The notes below the pieces were generated by a model. It was not told the DNA's origin, made no database searches, and saw only the letters and a program-made list of their open reading frames with translations. Positions 9,814 through 17,102 of a stretch of 64,000 nucleotides of DNA are shown here, one piece after another (within the stretch, counting starts at the first letter, position 1; each line of letters opens with the position of its first letter). This DNA comes from JBGPLJ01 sp963826145 (lineage in GTDB: Bacteria > Pseudomonadota > Gammaproteobacteria > Steroidobacterales > Steroidobacteraceae): contig CAWGVW010000001.1 in NCBI GenBank assembly GCA_963826145.1, positions 62,001 through 126,000 of the forward strand. The letters are read 5' to 3'. The position numbers and the translations under genes are program-made.

Positions 9814-10611
9814 ATGCGGGCTCGACGACTCATCGTTTTCGCAACGGCGCTCCTCATCGGGGCGGGCGCCGCTTCGGCACACGATCACTGGCTGAGCGCG
9901 GATCAACTCAATCTCGCGCCCGGTGACAGGCTCACGCTGCACCTGCTGCTCGGCGAGGATCTTTCTTCGCCGGTGGAGCAGGCGCTCGTCAGCAAGGACA
10001 TCGAGCGCTTCGAGCTCTATCACGGCAATGCCATCGACAATCTCTTCGAGCAGGGCCAGGACGGCGCCAAACCGTTGTGGTCGCAGGCGCCCGACTTCGA
10101 AGGCGAATTCCTCGCGGTGATGACGCGCGGCCACCAGCAGATCGAACTCGAACGGCAGCAATTCATCAGCGAGCTCGCCGAGGAGCAGATTTCCGGCATC
10201 ACGCCGACGAGCCGCCCGATGCAGCGCCTGCGGTACTGGCGCTTCCTGAAGCTGCTCGGCCGCATCGGGCCGGATGAAGAGGGGAGCCTCCATCACCGCT
10301 TCATCGGACAGCAGCTCGAGCTCGTGCTCATCCAGAACCCGGTGCTGATGAAGCCGGGCGATGAGGAGATCGTGCAGCTTTATCTTGAAACGAAACCGCT
10401 CGCGAACCAGATCGTGTTTGCCCTGCATCGCGACGGTGAGAAGTTCACCAAGCTCAGCGCGACGACCGATGCGCACGGTGTTGCGCGTTTTCGGCTGAAC
10501 GAGCCGGGCGTCTGGGTCGTGCGCGCCGTCTATCTGCGCGCCTGCAAGAAATGTAATGACGCGGAATGGGAAGGCTTCTGGTCCGACTATACGTTCGAGC
10601 TCGGTCCATGA
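9814..10611 (+). CDS. DUF4198-type exported protein
   Basis: The 265-residue product starts with a signal peptide cleaved near ASA-HDHWL, giving the mature N-terminal His-Asp-His-Trp typical of DUF4198 proteins (often linked to metal or nickel-related functions as periplasmic factors). The C-terminal half is an Ig-like beta domain (TDAHGVARFRLNEPGVWVVR) ending in a CKKC pair. It starts 10 bases after the M32 gene and overlaps the next gene by 4 bases, so co-transcription is likely. The metal link is family-level knowledge; nothing local confirms it. Confidence 0.85.
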   Translation: MRARRLIVFATALLIGAGAASAHDHWLSADQLNLAPGDRLTLHLLLGEDLSSPVEQALVSKDIERFELYHGNAIDNLFEQGQDGAKPLWSQAPDFEGEFLAVMTRGHQQIELERQQFISELAEEQISGITPTSRPMQRLRYWRFLKLLGRIGPDEEGSLHHRFIGQQLELVLIQNPVLMKPGDEEIVQLYLETKPLANQIVFALHRDGEKFTKLSATTDAHGVARFRLNEPGVWVVRAVYLRACKKCNDAEWEGFWSDYTFELGP

Positions 10612-11390
10612 CCTCATCGCAGCGCGGCACGGTCGCGCTCGTCTTCACCGCGGCTTGCGCCGTCGCGGCGCTCTTCGCGCCGGATTTCGCGCAACCGCTC
10701 AGCTACCACGATTTCGCTGACCGGCGCGCACTCGCCGGCGTGCCGAATTTCGGCGATGTCGCGTCGAACCTGCCCTTTCTCTTCGTCGGCGCGGCGGGGC
10801 TCTGGGCCATCCGGCGCGGGGGACGCGCGGTTTTCATTGAGAACGAGGAACGCTGGCCCTACCTGTTCTTTTTCACTGGTGTGCTGCTCACGGCCTTCGG
10901 CTCGTCGTATTACCACCTCGCGCCGGGCAACGGCCGCCTCGTTTGGGACCGGCTACCGATCACGATGGCGTTCATGGGCCTCATCACGGCGCTGGTCGCG
11001 GATCGGGTCAGCGTGCGACTCGGCCGTGCGCTTACACTGCCGGCGGTGGTCGTCGGTCTCGCGAGCGTCTGGTATTGGCAATGGACGGCGGCGCACGGTG
11101 CCGAGAACCTCATGCCCTATCTCATCCTGCAGGGCTACACCGTGGTCGATGGTGCTGATGCTCGCCGTGCTGTACCCGTCGCGATACACGCACGGGTCGA
11201 TGATCTACGGTGTGTTCTCTGGTACGCGGCCGCGAAGCTGCTCGAGTTCAGCGACCGTGCGGCGTTTGCAGTCGGCGGCCTTGTGAGCGGGCACACCCTG
11301 AAACATCTCGCGTCCGAACTTGCGACATTCTGGGTCTTGCGTATGCTCACGGCCCGCCATCCGCTCGCCACCAAGGCGATACCCGCATGA
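10608..11390 (+). CDS. Alkaline ceramidase-like integral membrane protein
   Basis: A multi-pass membrane protein of about 260 residues with ceramidase-family motifs: VPNFGDVASNLPFLFVG, then FGSSYYHLAPGNGRLVWDRL (with the conserved Ser and His metal/catalytic residues) and SGHTLKHLASELATFW near the C-terminus. Start ATG 10608 overlaps the DUF4198 stop in ATGA. Between about 11145 and 11217 the frame encodes hydrophilic DGADARRAVP..., while the +1 frame encodes a good membrane helix (MVLMLAVLYPSR, then MIYGVF); the frame then returns to LWYAAAKLLEF. This implies one extra and one missing base that compensate each other. Substrate in bacteria is uncertain. Confidence 0.85.
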   Translation: MTSSQRGTVALVFTAACAVAALFAPDFAQPLSYHDFADRRALAGVPNFGDVASNLPFLFVGAAGLWAIRRGGRAVFIENEERWPYLFFFTGVLLTAFGSSYYHLAPGNGRLVWDRLPITMAFMGLITALVADRVSVRLGRALTLPAVVVGLASVWYWQWTAAHGAENLMPYLILQGYTVVDGADARRAVPVAIHARVDDLRCVLWYAAAKLLEFSDRAAFAVGGLVSGHTLKHLASELATFWVLRMLTARHPLATKAIPA

Positions 11391-12205
11391 ATGCCGTGCT
11401 CGATCGACCGTCGAACAATGCGAAGCGCCTCGAGGCGCGCCTGCGCGGGCTCGTCGGCAAGGCGATAGGGGACTTCCGGATGATCGAGGAAGGCGACCGC
11501 GTGATGGTCTGCCTCTCGGGCGGCAAGGACTCGTACACCCTCCTCGACATGCTCCTCTCCCTGCAGCGGAGCGCGCCGGTGTCGTTCGAGCTCATTGCGG
11601 TCAATCTCGACCAGAAGCAGCCGGGCTTTCCGGCGCACGTGCTGCCGGAGTACCTCATGGCGCTCGGCGTGCCGTTTCACATCATCGAGCAGGATACCTA
11701 CCGCGTCGTGAAGCGGGTGATTCCGGAAGGCAAGACGACCTGCGGGCTCTGTTCGCGGCTGCGACGCGGCGCGCTCTACCGCTACGCGTCGGAAAACGGC
11801 ATTACGAAGATCGCGCTCGGCCATCACCGCGACGATATCGTCGAGACACTGTTCCTGAATCTTTTCTTCGGCGGACGCTTGAAGGCAATGGCGCCGAAGT
11901 TGCGGTCGGACGACGGCAAGCACGTCGTGATCAGGCCGCTCGCCTACGTGAGCGAAAGGGATATCGAGCGCTACGTGCGCACGCGCGATTTTCCTGTCAT
12001 TCCCTGCGACCTCTGCGGCTCGCAACCGAATCTGCAGCGGGCGCAGGTGAAGAAGATGCTGAAGGAGTGGGAGAGCGAGTATCCGGGGCGGGTGGCGAGC
12101 ATCTTCTCGGCCCTGCAGAACGTCGAACCCGCGCACCTCGCCGACAAGAGGTACCGGGATATGGATTACTGGGGATTTGCTGGAGCGGGGCCAAATCCCC
12201 AGTAA
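11387..12205 (+). CDS. ttcA: tRNA 2-thiocytidine(32) synthetase TtcA
   Basis: The 272-residue enzyme thiolates C32 of certain tRNAs, using ATP and an iron-sulfur cluster. The PP-loop SGGKDS is at residues 44-49; the cluster-binding pair C119-x2-C122 (TTCGLCSR) and the second pair C207/C210 (IPCDLCGSQPN) are present. Start ATG 11387 overlaps the previous stop by ATGA; upstream in-frame codons are not needed. The last 18 or so residues (RYRDMDYWGF...) are encoded by the left arm and loop of a long inverted repeat, and the stop codon lies in its right arm, so this tail is probably not ancestral. No effect on the catalytic core is expected. Confidence 0.96.
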   Translation: MNAVLDRPSNNAKRLEARLRGLVGKAIGDFRMIEEGDRVMVCLSGGKDSYTLLDMLLSLQRSAPVSFELIAVNLDQKQPGFPAHVLPEYLMALGVPFHIIEQDTYRVVKRVIPEGKTTCGLCSRLRRGALYRYASENGITKIALGHHRDDIVETLFLNLFFGGRLKAMAPKLRSDDGKHVVIRPLAYVSERDIERYVRTRDFPVIPCDLCGSQPNLQRAQVKKMLKEWESEYPGRVASIFSALQNVEPAHLADKRYRDMDYWGFAGAGPNPQ

Positions 12206-12221
12206 TCCATATCCCGGTACC
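12150..12221. repeat. Type A hairpin: 30-bp perfect inverted repeat
   Basis: The arms 12150-12179 and 12192-12221 are perfect reverse complements of 30 bp, beginning GGTACCGGGATATGGATTAC, around a 12-base loop. The element contains the ttcA stop codon in the right arm and ends 2 bases before the stop of the convergent 12224-12529 gene. It can act as a bidirectional gene end, though no T tract follows it. It closely resembles the hairpin at 25708-25782. Confidence 0.95.
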
Positions 12222-12223
12222 GG

Positions 12224-12529
12224 TCAGTCCTTGCCGTCGTCGGACATGCCGAGGACACGTTCGTGCACGCTGAACTGTCCGCACCATTCGTCGAGCTTCG
12301 AGTAGCGCTCGGAGTTCGCTTTGCGGAAGCTCTCGTAGGCGGGGCGTGAGCGCCAGGCGTCGACGGTGACGAACTGTCTCGGTTCGCAGGTCGAGCGATA
12401 GAGTTCGGTGCCGATGTAGTCGGAGCTCGATCGGAAGAACTGCACCCACTCGCCGTCCGGCCCATAGACCTGCTCGAACTCGGAGAGCCGCTCGGCGCGG
12501 ACTTCGTACTGCCAGACAATGCGATACAT
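12224..12529 (-). CDS. ABM-type (antibiotic biosynthesis monooxygenase fold) small protein
   Basis: This 101-residue protein begins at ATG 12527-12529 (MYRIVWQYEVRAERLSEFEQ), the usual beta-strand plus helix opening of dimeric alpha-beta barrel ABM proteins. Further signatures are GTELYRSTCEPRQFVTVDAW and a final YSKLDEWC helix. Such proteins are small oxygenases or simply stress-related dimers; the substrate cannot be told. A longer frame starting at 12607 is possible but runs across the divergent gene start, so I reject it. It is convergent with ttcA across a type A hairpin. Confidence 0.8.
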   Translation of the reverse strand: MYRIVWQYEVRAERLSEFEQVYGPDGEWVQFFRSSSDYIGTELYRSTCEPRQFVTVDAWRSRPAYESFRKANSERYSKLDEWCGQFSVHERVLGMSDDGKD

Positions 12530-12561
12530 GGACGTTCGGCTCCGGCCCCGGTTGACGCCGT

Positions 12562-12567
12562 TATAAT
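12562..12567 (+). promoter_or_regulatory. Candidate -10 element of the phosphatase-ARH operon
   Basis: TATAAT occurs 27 bases before ATG 12595, with AACAGGA at 12584-12590 as a ribosome binding site. A TTGACG lies only 4 bases upstream of the hexamer and is too close to be its -35 element, so the -35 box is not clear. Confidence 0.4.
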
Positions 12568-12594
12568 GCAGGGCGCACAAACTAACAGGAACAA

Positions 12595-14130
12595 ATGAGC
12601 GATTCACGCACGGCCGCGGTTATCGCCTCCCTCACGCCCCCGATCGCCAACAGCTATTGGGTGGAACCCGAGCGGCTGCTGGCCGGCGAACACCCTTTTG
12701 CCCTCGACCGCAAGGAAACCGAGCGCCGCCTTGCGAAGATTCTCGGGGCCGGGATCAACTATTTCGTCGATCTCACGCAGCCGGGCGAGATGACAGCCTA
12801 TGACACGCTTCTGCCCTTGCAAACCGCCGCCGGCAAGCCGGTCATCTACGTGCGCAAGCCCATTCTGGATCATGGCATACCCGACGAACGCTTCCACATG
12901 GCGGAGATACTCGAATATCTCGGCCGCGCGTTGAACCAGGGCAACAATGTCTACGTGCATTGCCGCGCCGGCATCGGGCGGACGGGCACCGTGGTCGGTT
13001 GCCACCTCGTCGAACGCGGCACCCCGGGCCCCGTGGCCCTCGAGTGCCTGAACGTACTCTGGCGGGCGAGCGCGCGCTCGCCGATGTTTCCGATCGTCCC
13101 GGAAACGCCGGACCAGATCGACTATGTCCGCAGCTGGCGAGCGGGTGTCTACGAGGAAGATCTCGGTGGCCAGGCGGGGCTCGGCGCCGCGAAGAATCTT
13201 CGCGACCGCTATCACGGCGCGCTTGTCGGCCTCGCTGTCGGGGATGCACTCGGCGTGAGCGTGCAGTACCGCAGGCGCGGCACGTTCACGCCGCTCGGCG
13301 ACATCATCGGTGGCGGGCCCTTCGAACTGCCACCCGGCGCATGGAGCGATGACACGGCGATGGCGCTCTGTCTTGCCGACAGCCTCCTCGAGCGCAACGG
13401 CTCCGATGCCACGGATCAGGTCAGCCGCTTCCGCCGCTGGCAGCTCGAAGGTTACCTGTCCGCGACGGGCCAGTGCGTCGGCATCACGGCCGCCGTGGCC
13501 AAGGCACTCGCAACCGCCCAATGGAGCGGCAAACCGCATTCCGGCTCGCACGATCCCGCGCGCCTCGACAAGGAAGCGCTGTCGCGGGTCATCGCCCCGG
13601 TGCTCTTCGCGTTTGCGACGCCCGCGCACGCAGTAGAACTTGTGACCGAAACCACCCGCACGACCCATCAGGCGCCGCTCGTTCTGGACGCGTGCCGCTA
13701 TTTCGCCGGTCTCTTGATCGGTGCGTTGAGCGGCGTGCCCAAACAGAAACTTCTCGCCACACCGTTCGAGCCGGAGGCTGGTCTCTGGAAACGCCTGTCG
13801 CTCAAGGCGCCGGTGATCGAGGCGGCACGGGCTGCTGCGGCCTCCCAGAATCCGCCCGAAGCCGACGGTGGCGGCAACGCGCTTGACGCACTGCAAGCCG
13901 TGTTGTGGGCCTTCGGGAAGGCGCGCAACTTTCGCGAAGGTGCATTGCTTGCGGTGAATCTCGGCGGCGATTCGGATGTGACCGGTGCGCTCTATGGCCA
14001 GCTCGCGGGCGCGCACTACGGCGTTGCGGCGCTGCCGGCAACCTGGCGCGCCGCCGTGTTGCAGCGGGAAGTGATCGAAGGACTGGCTGATCGTCTTCTC
14101 GCGGGCGCGCTCTCGGGGCTTGCGACATGA
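12595..14130 (+). CDS. Dual-specificity phosphatase / ADP-ribosylglycohydrolase fusion
   Basis: The 511-residue protein joins two catalytic domains. Residues about 15-185 form a dual-specificity/tyrosine phosphatase domain with the P-loop HCRAGIGRT (C123, R129) and a candidate general acid D92 (KPILDHG). Residues about 205-505 are an ADP-ribosylglycohydrolase (DraG/ARH) domain: GLAVGDALG with D217, WSDDTAMALCLADS with D252-D253-T254, and a C-terminal GGDSDVTGALYGQLAGA with D459 and D461, the usual di-magnesium ligands. The predicted activities are removal of phosphate and of ADP-ribose from protein or nucleic acid targets in the cytoplasm. It leads a four-gene operon; ATGA couples it to the metallopeptidase gene. 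The pairing of activities is the notable point. Confidence 0.92.
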   Translation: MSDSRTAAVIASLTPPIANSYWVEPERLLAGEHPFALDRKETERRLAKILGAGINYFVDLTQPGEMTAYDTLLPLQTAAGKPVIYVRKPILDHGIPDERFHMAEILEYLGRALNQGNNVYVHCRAGIGRTGTVVGCHLVERGTPGPVALECLNVLWRASARSPMFPIVPETPDQIDYVRSWRAGVYEEDLGGQAGLGAAKNLRDRYHGALVGLAVGDALGVSVQYRRRGTFTPLGDIIGGGPFELPPGAWSDDTAMALCLADSLLERNGSDATDQVSRFRRWQLEGYLSATGQCVGITAAVAKALATAQWSGKPHSGSHDPARLDKEALSRVIAPVLFAFATPAHAVELVTETTRTTHQAPLVLDACRYFAGLLIGALSGVPKQKLLATPFEPEAGLWKRLSLKAPVIEAARAAAASQNPPEADGGGNALDALQAVLWAFGKARNFREGALLAVNLGGDSDVTGALYGQLAGAHYGVAALPATWRAAVLQREVIEGLADRLLAGALSGLAT

Positions 14131-15143
14131 AGCATCGCGCCTGGACACGCCTGCCGGAAGCGGAGCTCCTGAAGCTGCGTTTCTGTGACCTCAAGCTGAA
14201 ACTCGAAGGCACGCGCGTCGCGCCGAAGATCCGGCGGCTCTACGCGGAGCTCGACGCGCGCGGGCTGCGCTTTCGCCCGCACTGCTGGCTCGCTGAAGAA
14301 TGGTTCTCCCCCGATGGCATTCCCGGCATCGCGATTCCTTTCTATCTCGCGCATCCACGCCTCGAGCGGCTCGAGCGCCGTTTCATGCGCGAGGTGGAGG
14401 GTGGTAACGGCAACTGGCTGATGAGAATCCTGCGCCACGAAGCCGGCCACGCGCTTGACACGGCATTTCGCCTGCGCCGCAGGCGCGGCTGGCGTGAAGT
14501 CTTCGGTCCCGCGTCGCTCCCGTATCCAGACAGCTACCGCGCACGCCCCGGGAGCCGCCGCTTCGTGCAGCATCTCGGCGCGTGGTACGCGCAGAGTCAT
14601 CCGGCGGAGGACTTTGCGGAGACCTTCGCTGTGTGGCTGCAGCCACATTCACGCTGGCGCGCGCACTACGCCGACTGGCCGGCGATCGAGAAGCTGGAAT
14701 TCGTCGAGCACGCGATGCAGGAGCTGCGCGGCCGCCGGCCGAAGGTGCGGTCGCGCGATGAAATCGAACCTCTGAGGACCGACACGCATACGCTCGCCCA
14801 GCACTACCGGCGCAAGATCGAGCGCTACCGCCGCATGCGCAGAAGCCTCGCCGACCAGATCATCCGGCGCGTCTTCGGCCCGCCGCGCGACTCGCGCCAC
14901 ACGCTGTCCGCGGCCACCTTCATGCGGCGGATCAAGCCGGACCTGCTGCGTCTTGCGCGCGCGCGCTCGGACGCAAGCGATTACGTCATTCATCAAGTGC
15001 TGCGTCTCATCATCGAGCGTTGTGTCGCGGGCCACCTGACGGTCAATGGTTCGGCGCGGGCGGCCCGACGTAACGCGTTGTGGCTGACGCTGCGCCTTCT
15101 GAAGTTCCTCAACCAGAGCGGCGGGCGTCGCGTTGCGATATGA
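14127..15143 (+). CDS. Putative zinc-binding metallopeptidase (Peptidase_Mx-like)
   Basis: The 338-residue protein has a zincin motif HEAGH at residues 104-108 (LRHEAGHALDTAFRLRRRRG) and a downstream block SHPAEDFAETFAVWL around 157-171 whose Glu/Asp residues (E161, D162, E165) fit the third zinc ligand of putative zinc-binding metallopeptidases. The C-terminal third is very Arg-rich and helical, so nucleic-acid or ribosome contact is possible. No signal peptide is present. It overlaps both neighbours by 4 bases (ATGA), which implies translational coupling with the phosphatase-ARH fusion and the ATP-grasp ligase. The substrate is unknown. Confidence 0.85.
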   Translation: MKHRAWTRLPEAELLKLRFCDLKLKLEGTRVAPKIRRLYAELDARGLRFRPHCWLAEEWFSPDGIPGIAIPFYLAHPRLERLERRFMREVEGGNGNWLMRILRHEAGHALDTAFRLRRRRGWREVFGPASLPYPDSYRARPGSRRFVQHLGAWYAQSHPAEDFAETFAVWLQPHSRWRAHYADWPAIEKLEFVEHAMQELRGRRPKVRSRDEIEPLRTDTHTLAQHYRRKIERYRRMRRSLADQIIRRVFGPPRDSRHTLSAATFMRRIKPDLLRLARARSDASDYVIHQVLRLIIERCVAGHLTVNGSARAARRNALWLTLRLLKFLNQSGGRRVAI

Positions 15144-16171
15144 AGAAACTGCGCGCCCTGGTGCTGATGCACGAAAGTCTGGTACCGCCGGAATCACTCG
15201 AGGGGCACACGCCTTCCGAAATCGGGGAGTGGCGCACCGAATACGATGTGATGACGCACTTGCGGGCCGCCGGCCACGAGGTGCGTGCGCTCGGCATCCT
15301 CGACAGCCTGACGGAGCTGCGCACGGCGATCCAGGACTGGAAGCCCGAGATAGCATTCAACCTGCTCGAGGAGTTCAACGGCGTAGTCACCTACGACCAG
15401 CACGTTGTCTCGTATCTCGAGCTCATGCAGCAGCCCTACACCGGCTGTAATCCGCGCGGCCTCACGCTCTCGCGCGACAAGGTGCTCTCGAAGCAGCTGC
15501 TTGCCTATCACCGCATCCCGACGCCGCAGTTCCTGCTCTTTCCTCGCGGGCGGCGCATCCGCGTGCCACGCAAGCTCGAGTATCCGCTCTTTGTGAAGTC
15601 AGCGACCGAAGACGCGTCCGTCGGGATCGCGCAGGCCTCGGTGGTCGAGGACTCCTCGCGCCTCACCGAGCGCATCGAGTTCATCCACGAGCAGACCAAG
15701 AGCGACGCGCTCGTGGAGGAATACATCGACGGCCGCGAGCTCTACGTGGGCGTGATCGGCAATGATCGCCTCACCGTGCTCCCGGTCTGGGAAATGACTT
15801 TCGGGTCGCTCCCGGAGAATCTGCCCGCGATCGCAACGCGCAAGATCAAGTGGGATCCGAAATACCAGGCGAAATACGGCATCACCACGCGCGCCGCCGC
15901 CGAACTCGATCCGGCCGTGAACCAGCTGCTGATCCACCAGTCGAAGCGCATCTACAAGGCGCTGCATCTTACCGGCTACGCGCGCATGGATTTCCGCGTG
16001 CGGCCAGACGGCCGCGTCTACGTGCTCGAGGCGAATGCGAACCCGAACCTCACGGCGGAGGAGGACTTCGCCGAATCGGCGCTGTCGGCCGGCCTCGGGT
16101 ACGATGAGCTCCTGCAGAAAATTCTGTCGCTCGGGCTCAACTACCGCGCGGCCTGGAGGCACGACGCATGA
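15140..16171 (+). CDS. ATP-grasp ligase related to D-Ala-D-Ala ligase
   Basis: The 343-residue protein has the ATP-grasp layout: an N-terminal pre-ATP-grasp domain (about 1-115), a central lid region with YPLFVKSATEDASVGIAQAS (Lys for ATP binding) and LVEEYIDGRELYVGVIGN, and a C-terminal metal site in YVLEANANPNLT. This matches D-alanine--D-alanine ligase-like enzymes that form amide bonds with an acyl-phosphate intermediate. It is unlikely to be the housekeeping Ddl because it sits with a metallopeptidase and not with mur/fts genes. ATG 15140 overlaps the previous stop in ATGA. A peptide- or amino acid-ligating role is an inference. Confidence 0.9.
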   Translation: MKKLRALVLMHESLVPPESLEGHTPSEIGEWRTEYDVMTHLRAAGHEVRALGILDSLTELRTAIQDWKPEIAFNLLEEFNGVVTYDQHVVSYLELMQQPYTGCNPRGLTLSRDKVLSKQLLAYHRIPTPQFLLFPRGRRIRVPRKLEYPLFVKSATEDASVGIAQASVVEDSSRLTERIEFIHEQTKSDALVEEYIDGRELYVGVIGNDRLTVLPVWEMTFGSLPENLPAIATRKIKWDPKYQAKYGITTRAAAELDPAVNQLLIHQSKRIYKALHLTGYARMDFRVRPDGRVYVLEANANPNLTAEEDFAESALSAGLGYDELLQKILSLGLNYRAAWRHDA

Positions 16172-16767
16172 AGCGAATGACGACGGCGGCAATCCTGGGG
16201 CTGTGTCTGGCGCTTGCCGGCACGACGGTGCTCGCGAAGAACCCGAAGCTCAAGGACGGCGACGTCGAGCTCCTCGCCGACTGGCTCGCCGGCATCTACG
16301 ACAGCGTGGCGCTGGCCGACGGGACGGCGGGCGATGGCCACTTGCTCGTGGTCGAACGCGTCTCCTCGCCGATGATCAGCTGGCACGTCTTCTACGTCGA
16401 AGAACGGGACGCCGCGGGCGCGGTGGTGGCGGAACAGCTCGTGAGCCTCGAGCTCGCCAGCGACAAGCGGTCCATCGTCCAGCAGAGCTTCTCGTTCAAG
16501 GATCCGCAACGCTGGCGCGGTGGCCTCGAGCGGCCGGACATCTTCAAGTCAATCGGCGCGGACGACATTTTGCTCGCGAGCGGCTGTGAGATCTTCTGGC
16601 TGCGCGACGCGACGGGCTATGCCGGGCACTCGCAGGCCGGATTGTGTCGGCTGCGCTCCCGCGCCACGGGGCTCTCGATGCAGGTCGATATCGTGACGAA
16701 GATTTCTGCGGCCGAATATACGTACGGCCAGCGCCGCTTCAGCAAGCGCGCCGCAGGCGTGCAATAG
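16168..16767 (+). CDS. CpcT/CpeT-like exported protein
   Basis: The 199-residue product carries a 23-residue signal peptide (MKRMTTAAILGLCLALAGTT, cleaved near VLA-KN). The mature domain has CpcT/CpeT family features: an opening LLADWLAGIYDS, the block DPQRWRGGLERPDIFKSI, GCEIFWLRD and a closing TYGQRRF. In cyanobacteria CpeT/CpcT attach bilins to phycobiliproteins; in heterotrophs the fold is exported and its ligand is unknown. It is the last gene of the four-gene operon, overlapping the ATP-grasp gene in ATGA. A lyase role here is not supported. Confidence 0.8.
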   Translation: MKRMTTAAILGLCLALAGTTVLAKNPKLKDGDVELLADWLAGIYDSVALADGTAGDGHLLVVERVSSPMISWHVFYVEERDAAGAVVAEQLVSLELASDKRSIVQQSFSFKDPQRWRGGLERPDIFKSIGADDILLASGCEIFWLRDATGYAGHSQAGLCRLRSRATGLSMQVDIVTKISAAEYTYGQRRFSKRAAGVQ

Positions 16768-16794
16768 CTGGCGCCGCGCGGCTCATCCCACAAC

Positions 16795-17035
16795 TGCAGC
16801 GAGGGGGCGAAGGGGAGGTGTCTGGTAAGGCCGGTCTGGCGATGTTTGCGGGCAGGACGCTCAAGGTTGGGGTGTTGAGTTTGGGAGGTCCTTTCGGGAC
16901 CGCCGTAAATCCATCCCTGGAGGCTTCGGAAAAAACGTCCTGTTTTTTACGATCCCGAAAGGACCTCCCAAACCCAACACCCTTCGCGTGGAGCCGGCCG
17001 CAGACACGGCACCTCCCCTTCGCCCCCTCCCTGCA
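16795..17035. repeat. Type C composite palindromic element, copy 1
   Basis: A 241-bp nested palindrome fills most of the 335-base gap between the convergent CpeT-like and DegP genes. Outer arms 16795-16820 and 17010-17035 pair over about 26 bp with one mismatch and carry GGGGAGGTG/CACCTCCCC tips; middle arms have GGTCTGGCGATGTTTGCGGG on the left; inner arms TTTGGGAGGTCCTTTCGGGA pair with 16952-16970. The core (about 16900-16950) includes CCGTAAATCCATCCCTGGAG and an A6...T6 pair. The same parts recur at 31385-31634 and 55630-55880. Confidence 0.92.
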
Positions 17036-17042
17036 GGTGTGG

Positions 17043-17079
17043 AAAAAAAAGGGCGGCGACGCTTGAAGCGTGGCCGCCC
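17043..17079 (-). terminator. Rho-independent terminator of the DegP gene
   Basis: An imperfect 14-bp stem (17051-17079, GGGCGGC...ACGCTT with AAGCGT...GCCGCCC) is followed on the minus strand by eight T residues (17050-17043). It lies 24 bases after the degP-like stop. The gap 16768-17102 therefore holds the type C element plus this terminator and no gene. Confidence 0.85.
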
Positions 17080-17102
17080 GACACTTCCAGGGTATGAAGA
17101 AA

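Noticed and set aside
12551..12567. TTGACG and TATAAT as a full sigma-70 promoter
   Set aside because: The two boxes are only 4 bases apart; only the -10 hexamer is kept as a candidate.
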